Below are positions 36,709 through 44,428 of a DNA stretch of 64,000 nt, one piece after another. The stretch covers positions 2,011,501 through 2,075,500 of the forward strand of contig NZ_CP049869.1 in assembly GCF_011300455.1 (NCBI RefSeq), read 5' to 3'. The stretch's first letter is position 1, and the number at the start of each line of letters is the position of its first letter. The notes beneath the pieces are model-generated. The model did not search any database, had not been told where the DNA came from, and saw only the letters and a program-made list of their open reading frames with translations. The DNA comes from Sphingomonas piscis. GTDB taxonomy: Bacteria; Pseudomonadota; Alphaproteobacteria; Sphingomonadales; Sphingomonadaceae. A program made the translations under genes and the position numbers.

Positions 36709-37799
36709 AGGACATCGATGATTCCAAGGCGCCGTTGCTCGATCATCTGATCGAGCTGCGTCGGCGCTTGCTTTGGTGTGTGGCGACGTTGCTGATCGCT
36801 TTCTTCGTCTGCCTTTACTTCGCAAAGCCGATTTTTGCGGTGCTGGTGCAGCCCTTGCTCAAGGCCGGACAGGGCAAGCTCATCTACACCGACATCTTCG
36901 AAGCCTTCTTCGTCGAAGTGAAGGTCGCTTTTTTCGCCGCACTGATGATCAGCTTCCCGGTGCTTGCGACGCAAATCTGGCGGTTCGTCGCGCCGGGCCT
37001 CTACGCCAAGGAGAAGAAGGCGTTTTTGCCATTCCTGCTGATGACGCCCTTCTTTTTCGCGGGCGGCGTGAGCTTTGCATACTTCCTGACCGTTCCCTGG
37101 GCCTTGCACTTCCTGCTCGGCTATCAGGGCAACGTCGGTGGAGTGACACAGGAAGCTCTGCCGGGCGTCGGCAACTATCTCAATTTCTGCACGCGGTTCC
37201 TGTTCGGCTTTGGCGTGGCATTCTTGCTCCCAGTCCTGCTGATGGTCCTGGAACGCGCCGGAATTGTCACGCGTGAGCAGCTCGCCGCTTCTCGGCGTTA
37301 CGCAATCGTCGGCGCCGCCGGAGTATCTGCGGTTTTGACTCCGCCGGATGTGGTTTCCATGCTGATGCTGCTGGTGCCGCTCTACCTGCTGTACGAATTC
37401 GCCATCGTCGCCATTCGCCTCACCCACTGGCGCGCAAGCCGCCGCGCGGCCTCGGCCGCCTCTGGCTCTCAATCAGTTCAGGATGCTGAAAATGTTGAGG
37501 GCCCGGAAGCGCCACCGGGGGGGGGAGGGTTGGCGGTTCCGGGCCCATTTAAGCGGATAGCGAGAGCGGGGGGGCAAAAGGTCACTATCCGAACTGCTCA
37601 ACGCCCGATTTTTCAGATGGGTTCCACCGCCCAAAAGATTTTCGAAATTATTTTTGGGCGGCTCAGTTCGGGAATACGGGCAGGTCCACCGAGTAGCGTC
37701 CGAGGCGCCGATCAAGGGGCGAGCGGAGCTGTTTGGCGAGGCCAGAAACGATCCGTTCGAACTGAACCTTGCCCGGCTGATCAGTCTCGTCAGGGTTGA
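36705..37799 (+). CDS. tatC: Twin-arginine translocase subunit TatC with a doubtful C-terminal tail
   Basis: TatC is the polytopic receptor for twin-arginine signal peptides. Residues 1 to about 248 are a normal six-helix TatC: APLLDHLIELRRRLLW, FVEVKVAFFAALMISFPV, FLPFLLMTPFFF and the final TPPDVVSMLMLLVPLYLLYEF. TatC proteins normally end near here. The open frame instead runs on for ~116 residues of non-TatC sequence, through a stem-loop (37499-37546), a run of nine Gs (37517-37525) and 137 bp antisense to the end of the convergent kinase gene. I think the true stop lies around 37490-37560 and was lost to an indel; shifting the frame by one base gives stops at 37487 or shortly after the G run. 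Confidence 0.85.
   Translation: MKDIDDSKAPLLDHLIELRRRLLWCVATLLIAFFVCLYFAKPIFAVLVQPLLKAGQGKLIYTDIFEAFFVEVKVAFFAALMISFPVLATQIWRFVAPGLYAKEKKAFLPFLLMTPFFFAGGVSFAYFLTVPWALHFLLGYQGNVGGVTQEALPGVGNYLNFCTRFLFGFGVAFLLPVLLMVLERAGIVTREQLAASRRYAIVGAAGVSAVLTPPDVVSMLMLLVPLYLLYEFAIVAIRLTHWRASRRAASAASGSQSVQDAENVEGPEAPPGGGGLAVPGPFKRIARAGGQKVTIRTAQRPIFQMGSTAQKIFEIIFGRLSSGIRAGPPSSVRGADQGASGAVWRGQKRSVRTEPCPADQSRQG
37499..37546. other. Stem-loop at the tatC 3' end with G9 loop
   Basis: GGGCCCGGAA (37499-37508) pairs perfectly with TTCCGGGCCC (37537-37546); after one mismatch CGCCA/TGGCG extends it by 5 bp. The loop contains nine consecutive Gs. No U run follows on either strand. It probably marks the non-coding end of the tat operon and may terminate or stabilise the transcript. 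Confidence 0.6.
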
Positions 37800-39195
37800 G
37801 AACAGGACTTCCCACCGACAGGCGGGCGGTGAGTTCGCTCGTTCGCCGCAGCGTCACATCCACTTCGGCGCTCGGCCGGTTTAGCATGGCGAACTCGACG
37901 ATTTCCGTGATCAGGAAGGCGACGGAGACCGCCACGTCCTGGGTCGAATGCATCGCCTCCAGCTCAAGTTCGATCATGAAGCCTCGGGCGCCCTCGGGCG
38001 CACCGGCCCGAAGTTCCGCGGCTAGCTCGGTAAGGAGCGGCCGGAGCGCGATCCCGCGATTCTCCTCCATTTCCGCAAAATGGTTGCGGTGGACGATCGA
38101 GAGTGCCCCGACGCGACGGGCGATGGCGGCATAGGCATGTTGCGCCTCGGGCGTAGGCGCGCTGCGGCTGTGGATGTTGAGCAGGGACGCGACGACCTGA
38201 AGATTATTCTTCACCCGGTGATGGACCTCGCGAACCAGGCGGCGCTGGCCGTCAAGCGCAAGGACCATTTCCTGCTCGGATTCCTCCACCCGGCTGAAGG
38301 CCCTCCGAAAGGCATCCCGAAGCTCGCGGATTTCCGTCGCGGGGCCGAGTTTTCGTGGGAGTTCGACCGGCTCGCCGGGCGTGTAAGCGGCGACGCCGCG
38401 CTGAAGGTGCTTGAGCGGGCGGATGAGCAAACGGGTGACCAGCAGCCAAGTGATCAGGGCCGCCAGCACCCACATCAGAAGCGGCATGAGGAGAAGCAGC
38501 CGATCGAGCGTCGATATCCGCGGCATGGCGGCTGAGGCGCGGGCGGCGATCTGGCCGTTGCCGATGTCGTGATTCAGCAGAACCGGAACTCGGTCATCGG
38601 AAGGGGGGTCGGGGCGGTCGAAAATGGTGAGCCGTCGATAGCCGTCCGACAGTATGAGCGAATCGAGGTCAGCGGTTCCGGCCTCGGCAATCTCTCTTAG
38701 TTCGTTGAGGGATATCGTGCCGGTCGCCATTCCGCCATTCACGCCGACCCGCAGCACCAGCGCGTCCCGATCCGGTGCCAGGCGCAGAACGACTGCACCC
38801 GGCGCCACCAGCGGCAGCCCGGCGGTGATTGCGCTTTCGCCAACGGTGCAGATCGGCTTGCCGTTGACGTCGTCCAGTTCGAAATTCTTGGCGACGCCCG
38901 GCGCGATGCTGAGCGCCCGTTGCGCGCGGTCGCAGCTGCCCGCCAGCCCGCCCGAGTAAGCGGCGTTCGCGCCGATTCGAAGCGCCAGGACGTTGCGCGC
39001 GACCAGGCTTTCCATCTCGCGAACCGCCGCGCGGGCTTGGTCGTCCGTGCGTCCGCGAAGAGCCCGGTTCGCCTCCACGATCTCGCCATTGGCGAAAAAG
39101 ATGAGAAGAATTGCCACGGGTACGATCGCGGCCGTTAGGATCAGGAGAAGTTTGGCGGCCGTCGGAAAAGAGGCGAACCAGCGGCGAAAGCTCAT
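37663..39195 (-). CDS. phyP: PhyP-like HisKA_2 sensor kinase with degenerate ATPase domain
   Basis: A 510-residue membrane sensor: helices at about 17-35 and 234-254 enclose a periplasmic domain, followed by a HAMP-like segment and a HisKA_2 domain with REVHHRVKNNLQVV, putting the phospho-acceptor at His326. The following ATPase domain is degenerate: where active kinases have NELxxNAxKH it reads TEIVEFAMLNRP, and I find no G1 glycine box. Location next to nepR and phyR matches PhyP of Sphingomonas, reported as a negative regulator that dephosphorylates PhyR. I infer the same role here; the symbol rests on context and domain type. It lies 28 bp downstream of nepR, in an apparent operon. Confidence 0.72.
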   Translation of the reverse strand: MSFRRWFASFPTAAKLLLILTAAIVPVAILLIFFANGEIVEANRALRGRTDDQARAAVREMESLVARNVLALRIGANAAYSGGLAGSCDRAQRALSIAPGVAKNFELDDVNGKPICTVGESAITAGLPLVAPGAVVLRLAPDRDALVLRVGVNGGMATGTISLNELREIAEAGTADLDSLILSDGYRRLTIFDRPDPPSDDRVPVLLNHDIGNGQIAARASAAMPRISTLDRLLLLMPLLMWVLAALITWLLVTRLLIRPLKHLQRGVAAYTPGEPVELPRKLGPATEIRELRDAFRRAFSRVEESEQEMVLALDGQRRLVREVHHRVKNNLQVVASLLNIHSRSAPTPEAQHAYAAIARRVGALSIVHRNHFAEMEENRGIALRPLLTELAAELRAGAPEGARGFMIELELEAMHSTQDVAVSVAFLITEIVEFAMLNRPSAEVDVTLRRTSELTARLSVGSPVLNPDETDQPGKVQFERIVSGLAKQLRSPLDRRLGRYSVDLPVFPN

Positions 39196-39223
39196 TTATC
39201 CGGCCCCGCCGAGGCCGCGACGG

Positions 39224-39433
39224 TCAGCTAAGCTTTCCGAGCAGGTCCATGAAGTCGTCAGGAACGTCTTCGCGCAAGGTGTCGTCATAGACGCTGCGCA
39301 GCGCGCGGCTGACCTCGGCCGGCGGTTTGCGCCGATCCTTTGCATCGCTTTTTTTGTTCGAAGCGCCGTCGTCGCCGGAGGACGCTTCCTTTCGATCCGC
39401 TTGATGCAACTTGTCCTGCCGCCTACCACTCAA
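39224..39433 (-). CDS. nepR: Anti-sigma factor NepR
   Basis: NepR binds the sigma factor EcfG until phosphorylated PhyR takes it away. The 69-residue protein has a disordered charged N-terminus and the conserved two-helix core SRALRSVYDDTLREDVPDD followed by FMDLLGKL, the family hallmark. The start is uncertain: a TTG at 39433 gives the whole frame, and no ATG exists before the conserved core. It faces phyR across a 305-bp intergenic region that contains EcfG-type promoter elements. Confidence 0.88.
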   Translation of the reverse strand: MSGRRQDKLHQADRKEASSGDDGASNKKSDAKDRRKPPAEVSRALRSVYDDTLREDVPDDFMDLLGKLS

Positions 39434-39582
39434 CCTCTCGTCCCCCTTGCGCGGGTGTGCGCGCTCTTACTGATGATTCCACGTCACGCAACGGTCTGAA
39501 TGATTCCCCGCGCCCACATTGCATCAGGCTGATACGCCTTTTGCCGGCACGCCAGCGGCTGCCGGAAAGTCTTCAGCGCCAT

Positions 39583-39610
39583 GGAAACCAAATGGCTCGT
39601 CCTTTGTTCC
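39583..39610. promoter_or_regulatory. Back-to-back EcfG-type promoter elements between nepR and phyR
   Basis: On the minus strand GGAAC (39610-39606), 16 bases, then GGTT (39589-39586) points toward nepR. On the plus strand GGAAAC (39583-39588), 16 bases, then TGTT (39605-39608) points toward phyR. The EcfG consensus is GGAAC-N16/17-CGTT. The overlap suggests one bidirectional site. The minus element is the better match. Nothing else coding is seen in 39434-39738. Confidence 0.5.
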
Positions 39611-39738
39611 AGCGTCGGTTGATTCTTCTGGGGGCGGCGATCCGCGCTACGATAGCGCGCAAATCCTTCCAGGGTTGCAACGAAGTTCAACGGCCCCCAA
39701 AGGGGTCCAAAGTCATTCATACGGGAGAGCCATCACTT

Positions 39739-40539
39739 ATGTCCCTTGGCCAGGAACTCGCCCCCCATTTGCCCTTCCTTCGCCGTTATGCCCGTGCGTT
39801 GACAGGCAGCCAGGCGCATGGCGACGCCTTTGTGCGCGCTACCTTGGAAGCCATCGTTGCAAGCCCCGACGAGTTTCCGCGCGATGTCGATCCGCGGCTC
39901 GGCCTGTACCGCACATTTCATGCGATCTGGTCGACCGCCAACATCGAGGAAGGCGAGGAGCCGCAGCGTGAATATTCGGGCGCTGAAGGGATTGCCCAGG
40001 CGCGCCTGTCCCGGATCACCCCGCTCTCGCGCCAGGCCTTGTTGCTGACTGCGCTTGAAGGCTTTTCGTCGGAGGACGCTTCCTATCTGATCGGCGCCAG
40101 CCCGTCGGACGTCGAGTCTCTCGTCGCAGAAGCGCTGAGCGAGATCGAACGGCAGACCCATGCCGACGTGCTGATCATCGAGGATGAGCCGATCATCGCG
40201 ATGGATATCGAAACCATCGTTCGAGACCTCGGCCACAACGTCACCGGCGTTGCGGTCACCCGCGACGAAGCGGTGTCGCAAGCGCGCCAGCATCCGCCGG
40301 GACTGGTCCTCGCCGACATTCAACTTGCGGACGACTCAAGCGGGATCGACGCGGTGAAGGACATCCTGGCGGAATTCTCGGTCCCCGTGATCTTCATCAC
40401 GGCATTCCCCGAGCGCCTGCTGACCGGCACTCGTCCGGAGCCGACCTTTTTGATCACCAAGCCGTTCCAGCGCTCGACGGTAAAAGCCGCGATCGCCCAG
40501 GCCCTCTTCTTCGACGCGGCCACGGTTCCCGCGGCTTAA
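39739..40539 (+). CDS. phyR: Anti-anti-sigma response regulator PhyR
   Basis: PhyR is the master switch of the alphaproteobacterial general stress response. The 266-residue protein has an N-terminal sigma-like domain (residues ~1-135, with sigma2- and sigma4-like helices such as PLSRQALLLTALEGFSSEDA) that mimics EcfG to capture NepR, and a C-terminal receiver domain (IIEDEPIIAMDIE). The phospho-acceptor in LADIQLADDSSG is Asp193; a conserved lysine lies in LITKPFQ. ATG 39739 follows GGAGAG by 9 bases; the open frame upstream to 39340 overlaps nepR antisense and is not coding. Confidence 0.96.
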   Translation: MSLGQELAPHLPFLRRYARALTGSQAHGDAFVRATLEAIVASPDEFPRDVDPRLGLYRTFHAIWSTANIEEGEEPQREYSGAEGIAQARLSRITPLSRQALLLTALEGFSSEDASYLIGASPSDVESLVAEALSEIERQTHADVLIIEDEPIIAMDIETIVRDLGHNVTGVAVTRDEAVSQARQHPPGLVLADIQLADDSSGIDAVKDILAEFSVPVIFITAFPERLLTGTRPEPTFLITKPFQRSTVKAAIAQALFFDAATVPAA

Positions 40540-40546
40540 TGCCGAC

Positions 40547-40572
40547 GGAACAAGGCTGCGCAGAGGCGCGTT
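40547..40572 (+). promoter_or_regulatory. EcfG-dependent promoter, exact consensus
   Basis: GGAAC (40547-40551), a 17-base spacer, then CGTT (40569-40572). This is an exact match to the GGAAC-N16/17-CGTT consensus of the general stress sigma factor. It lies 22 bases before the start of the 47-residue membrane protein and about 240 bases before ecfG, so it may drive both and give positive feedback. Confidence 0.8.
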
Positions 40573-40593
40573 CCCCTTGAAATTTGGAACGAG

Positions 40594-40737
40594 ATGGAAA
40601 TGAATGATCAGCAGGAACATGTAACGACGACCGAGGCGCGGGCCGGCTCGACCCCGCACATGACCCGTTATGTGCTGAGCATCGGACTTGTGCTCATCGT
40701 GGTGCTGTTCGCCATCATCTTGTTCGCGGCCGGTTGA
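40594..40737 (+). CDS. 47-residue single-helix membrane protein of the stress locus
   Basis: A short gene between phyR and ecfG. The product has a polar, acidic N-terminus (MEMNDQQEHVTTTEA), a basic/aromatic turn (TPHMTRYVL) and one strongly hydrophobic C-terminal helix (SIGLVLIVVLFAIILFAAG) that ends the protein. This is the layout of a tail-anchored small protein. An exact EcfG promoter lies just upstream, and GGAA precedes the ATG; a second ATG at 40600 would remove two residues. I know of no assigned function. Its promoter and place make it a likely member of the general stress regulon. Confidence 0.72.
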   Translation: MEMNDQQEHVTTTEARAGSTPHMTRYVLSIGLVLIVVLFAIILFAAG

Positions 40738-40808
40738 GCACTACGTCTTGTTACATCTCGGGTCGATGATCGACCATACGCCGCGCGTCCTTGCGGCAAG
40801 AATCTAGG

Positions 40809-41459
40809 GTGGGGAACGCGTTGGCCGACGACAGCCAGGAAGTTTTGGAAGTTCCGCATGAGCCGGTTCCACTGTCGGATCCGGAATTCAAGGAACAGCT
40901 GGCAAGCGTCATCCCGCACTTGCGCGCGTTCGGGCGGTCGCTGTCCGGCAGCCGCGACCTGGCCGACGACCTCGTGCAGGAGACGTTGCTGAAGGCGTGG
41001 GCCGCGCGCAAGCGGTTCCAGGCCGGCACCAACATGAGGGCCTGGACCTTCATCATCCTTCGCAACCTGTTCCTCAGCCAGATGCGGCGCGCGCGCTTCA
41101 AGGGCGAGTGGGACGATGTCACGGCGTCCAAGATCCTTGCCGCGCCGGCAAGTCAGGACCGCCACATCGAACTCGGTGACATGCAGCGTGCCTTGTTGCA
41201 CCTGCCGCAGCCCCAACGCGAAGCGCTGATCCTCGTCGGCGCTGGCGGCTTCGCCTATGAAGAAGCGGCGGAGATCTGCGGTTGTGCCGTGGGCACCATC
41301 AAGAGCCGCGTGGCCCGCGGTCGCGTTGCACTGGAAAACCTGCTGTCGAGCGGCAAGCTGCCTTCACGCCGCCAGCACAAGCAGGACCCGGACAAGTCGG
41401 CGCTTCAGACCATCATGAACGAGGTGGACGAACTTAGCGGCGAGCACGGCGAGTTCTGA
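40809..41459 (+). CDS. ecfG: General stress ECF sigma factor EcfG
   Basis: EcfG directs RNA polymerase to GGAAC...CGTT promoters under stress and is held by NepR otherwise. The 216-residue protein has region 2 (AFGRSLSGSRDLADDLVQET and TNMRAWTFIILRNLFLSQMRR, here given by motif) and region 4 (LPQPQREALILVGAGGFAYEEA, ending CAVGTIKSRVARGR with the DNA-reading helix). It has the N- and C-terminal extensions usual for the family. The start is uncertain: GTG 40809 is used here, TTG 40821 follows GGTGGGG by 7 bases and is a good alternative. Not coupled to nepR, which is divergent. Confidence 0.93.
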   Translation: MGNALADDSQEVLEVPHEPVPLSDPEFKEQLASVIPHLRAFGRSLSGSRDLADDLVQETLLKAWAARKRFQAGTNMRAWTFIILRNLFLSQMRRARFKGEWDDVTASKILAAPASQDRHIELGDMQRALLHLPQPQREALILVGAGGFAYEEAAEICGCAVGTIKSRVARGRVALENLLSSGKLPSRRQHKQDPDKSALQTIMNEVDELSGEHGEF

Positions 41460-41486
41460 TCGCCCTGCCCGTCAAGCAAGTGACGC

Positions 41487-41624
41487 TTAGTTCAGTTTGC
41501 GCAGTAATTCGTCGAAATCACGATCAGTCTGTTCCGCCGCCGCAGCCTCGAAGGCGCGACGAAGAGCTGCGGTTATGCCCGCATGCGACGGTGGGATGTC
41601 GACCCGGATGATTTTGCGATCCAT
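41487..41624 (-). CDS. Small conserved-looking hypothetical protein (45 residues)
   Basis: The product reads MDRKIIRVDIPPSH at the start and ends in a charged helix, DFDELLRKLN. I choose ATG 41624 because GGAAG lies 6 bases upstream; an ATG at 41663 would add 13 residues without a ribosome site. The two-part layout, a short strand then Ala-rich helices, looks like a folded small protein, but I do not recognise it. It lies between ecfG (convergent) and glnE (divergent). Confidence 0.55.
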   Translation of the reverse strand: MDRKIIRVDIPPSHAGITAALRRAFEAAAAEQTDRDFDELLRKLN

Positions 41625-41725
41625 GTTGACTTCCGCCGCCGTGAGATGACGATCCGACTTCATTTCGGGGGCCAACGACCGAAACCGCGTGGAAGTTTCC
41701 CGCAAAAGGCGTTTTAGATCCACTG

Positions 41726-44428
41726 ATGCAGATGAACATCGGTCCCGACCGCCAAGTGCGGGCCAATGCCGTCGAACGGGCACGATCCTTCTCGCCCTTT
41801 CTGCGCGCGGCTGCGGAATCCCGACCTGAAATCGTGTCGGCATTCGTTGAGCGCGGAAGCGAGCAGGCGATTTCGCTTGCGCTTCAGGTTGCCGACGAAG
41901 CTGTCGACATTCGGCTTCGGCGTCAGCGGCTGGGACTTGCGCTTGCCGTCGCGCTTGGCGATCTCTCGGCCGAACTGTCGCTCGAGCAAGTAACTGCGGC
42001 ACTTTCGGACTTTGCCGACACCGCAATCGATCAGGCGATTACCGCCGCTCTCCTCGAAAGAGCGCCCGATGCGCCGCCGGCAGGGTTTGCGGCGATCGCG
42101 CTGGGCAAGCTAGGCAGCAGCGAACTCAATTACTCGTCCGACGTCGACTTGCTGTTCCTCTTCGACCCGGAAACGCTGCCGCGTCATCCGCGTCATCCGC
42201 GTCAGGAGGCGGGCGAGGTTGCCGTGCGCATTGGCCGCCGAGTGATTGAGCTGCTCCAAGCACGAACCGCCCATGGCTATGCCGCGCGGGTGGACCTCCG
42301 CCTCCGCCCCTCCCCGGAGGCGACGCCGATCGCATTGCCGGTCAACGCCGCCATTTCCTATTATGAATCCAGCGCCCTGGCGTGGGAGCGGGCCGCCTTT
42401 ATCCGCGCCCGCGCGGCCGCTGGCGACAAGCTGCTCGGCCAGATGTTCCTTGACGCCATTCTGCCATTCGTGTGGCGACGGTCGCTCGATTTCGGCGCAA
42501 TCGAGGAAATTCGTCAGGTCAGCGTTCGGATCCGCGACCATTACGAGCAGGTGCAGGCGTTCGGCCCCGGGTACGACCTCAAGCGCGGTCGCGGGGGGAT
42601 CCGAGAGGCGGAATTCTTCACCCAGGTGCAGCAATTGATCCATGGAGGCCGCGAGCCGGCACTGCGCGTGCCCGCCACGCTCGATGCGCTGACCGCCTTG
42701 ACCGACAGCGGCCACATGGACGCGGACACCGCCGCCGCGATCGGCGACGCCTACCGGCTGCTGCGAACGGTGGAACATCGCGCGCAAATGATCGCCGATC
42801 AGCAGACACACCGTCTTCCGCTCGATCGCGACGCGCTGGATCAGATTGCCAGGCTCGACGGATCGCCGGATGGGGAGGCGCTGCTGGACCGCCTCAAGCC
42901 CCACGTCGGTGCCGTCGGCCGTCTTTTCGACGGCCTGGTCAGCGAGACCGGCGACCGGCTGTCGATGGATCCGCAGATTCTGCAGGACGAACTCACTGCC
43001 ATGGGCTTCGCTCAGGTTGAGCAGCCGGCCGCCCGCATCGCCGAGTGGCGGGCCGGAAAGGCACGCGCGCTCCGCTCGGCCGCCGCGCAGTCGGCGTTCG
43101 AAGCGATGCTGCCGACCCTGATGCGGGCGATCGCCAGCGGTCCCGATCCCGACCATGCCCTCAACCGCTTCGCCGACATCGTCGAACGCTTGTCGAGCGG
43201 CGTGAACCTCTTCCGTTTACTGGAGGCGCGGCCGGGGCTTGCCCGTGATCTGGCTCTCATCCTGTCCCATGCGCCGATCCTCGCCGATCAGCTCGCCAGG
43301 CGACCCGACCTTCTGGACGGCCTGATCGATCAGTCCAGTTACGAGTTGCCGGCATCGGCCGAGTCGGTGGCCGAGCGATTGCGCGACGCCATGGCTGGCC
43401 AGCCATATGACCAGGCGCTCGACAAGGCCCGGCGGCTGGTCAACGAACGTCGATTCGCACTTGGAGTGCAGCTGATCGCAGGCCGCGGCGACGCGTTGGA
43501 AGTCGCCAAGGGTTATAGCGACGTCGCCGAAGGGACCATTGTCGCACTTGCCGACATTGCGGAAGCGGAGTTCGCCGACAGCCATGGAAGGATCGAGGGC
43601 GGCGAACTCCTCCTGCTTGCCCTCGGGCGGCTCGCGGGGCAGTCGCTGACCCACGTCTCGGACCTCGACATCGTCTATATCTTCGATGCGCCGCCCGGAG
43701 CGGTGTCGAACGGCCGCCGTTCGCTGAGCGCGACAGACTATTACAATCGGCTCGCCAATCGGATCACCGCTGCACTGAGCGTCCCGACTGCGGCGGGCCC
43801 ACTGTACGACATCGACACGCGTCTTCGTCCGCAAGGAGTGAAGGGGATGCTTGCCGTCTCACTGGACGGGTTCGTCGACTATCAGCGAAGCGAAGCCTGG
43901 ACATGGGAGCATATGGCCCTTTGTCGGGCGCGACCGGTGCGCGGTACGCAAGAAGGAAAGGCACGGTTGCGGCGGGCGATCGATGCGATCCTGACCACGC
44001 CGCACGACCCGGCCAAGGTGCGGGCCGATTCCGCCCAGATGCGGCTTGAGATGGCGCGCCACAAACCTGCCACTGGACCGCTCGACATCAAGCTGGGCCC
44101 GGGCGGGCTGGTCGACCTGGAATTCGCGATCCACACGCTTCAATTGATCAGCGGCGCCGGGCTTGATCCGCGGCTTGAGCGAGCGATCGCGGGTCTCGCA
44201 GGTGCGGGGCTTATGGATGCTCAGATGGAGGCGGACCTATGCCTTCTTGCGCGGTTGCTTGTCGTGTTGCGCCTCGTCGCCCCGTCGGGCGGAGATCCGC
44301 CGCCGCAATCGCGGGAGCTGATCGCCCGGCAGTGCGGATACGACAGTTGGGACAGCCTGCTTGAAGCGCATGGAGAGGCGCGGCAGAGGATTGCGGAGCT
44401 CTGGTTGAAGGTTAGGGACGGCAAATGA
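41726..44428 (+). CDS. glnE: Bifunctional glutamine synthetase adenylyltransferase/deadenylyltransferase GlnE
   Basis: GlnE adds or removes AMP on glutamine synthetase in response to PII proteins and glutamine. The 900-residue protein has two nucleotidyltransferase domains: an N-terminal one with GKLGSSELNYSSDVDLLFLFD shortened here to its core (residues ~130-150, DVDLLF motif) and a C-terminal one with GRLAGQSLTHVSDLDIVY (DLD motif), each followed by a helical PII-binding-type region. The DxD pairs needed for metal binding are present in both, so both activities should be intact. A 9-bp tandem repeat occurs within the first domain. The stop overlaps the peroxiredoxin start as ATGA. Confidence 0.95.
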   Translation: MQMNIGPDRQVRANAVERARSFSPFLRAAAESRPEIVSAFVERGSEQAISLALQVADEAVDIRLRRQRLGLALAVALGDLSAELSLEQVTAALSDFADTAIDQAITAALLERAPDAPPAGFAAIALGKLGSSELNYSSDVDLLFLFDPETLPRHPRHPRQEAGEVAVRIGRRVIELLQARTAHGYAARVDLRLRPSPEATPIALPVNAAISYYESSALAWERAAFIRARAAAGDKLLGQMFLDAILPFVWRRSLDFGAIEEIRQVSVRIRDHYEQVQAFGPGYDLKRGRGGIREAEFFTQVQQLIHGGREPALRVPATLDALTALTDSGHMDADTAAAIGDAYRLLRTVEHRAQMIADQQTHRLPLDRDALDQIARLDGSPDGEALLDRLKPHVGAVGRLFDGLVSETGDRLSMDPQILQDELTAMGFAQVEQPAARIAEWRAGKARALRSAAAQSAFEAMLPTLMRAIASGPDPDHALNRFADIVERLSSGVNLFRLLEARPGLARDLALILSHAPILADQLARRPDLLDGLIDQSSYELPASAESVAERLRDAMAGQPYDQALDKARRLVNERRFALGVQLIAGRGDALEVAKGYSDVAEGTIVALADIAEAEFADSHGRIEGGELLLLALGRLAGQSLTHVSDLDIVYIFDAPPGAVSNGRRSLSATDYYNRLANRITAALSVPTAAGPLYDIDTRLRPQGVKGMLAVSLDGFVDYQRSEAWTWEHMALCRARPVRGTQEGKARLRRAIDAILTTPHDPAKVRADSAQMRLEMARHKPATGPLDIKLGPGGLVDLEFAIHTLQLISGAGLDPRLERAIAGLAGAGLMDAQMEADLCLLARLLVVLRLVAPSGGDPPPQSRELIARQCGYDSWDSLLEAHGEARQRIAELWLKVRDGK
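42181..42206 (+). repeat. 9-bp tandem repeat inside glnE
   Basis: The unit GCGTCATCC occurs at 42181-42189 and 42190-42198, with a partial third copy to 42204. It keeps frame and encodes RHPRHPR in a loop after the DVDLLFLFD strand. Unit length is a multiple of three, so copy changes would not break the gene. Confidence 0.8.

Noticed and set aside
37499..37546. Intrinsic terminator for tatC or the convergent kinase
   Set aside because: The stem is strong but neither strand has a U run after it, so I list it as a stem-loop only.
39340..39738. N-terminal extension of PhyR
   Set aside because: It overlaps nepR antisense, has no family match, and a good ribosome site precedes ATG 39739.
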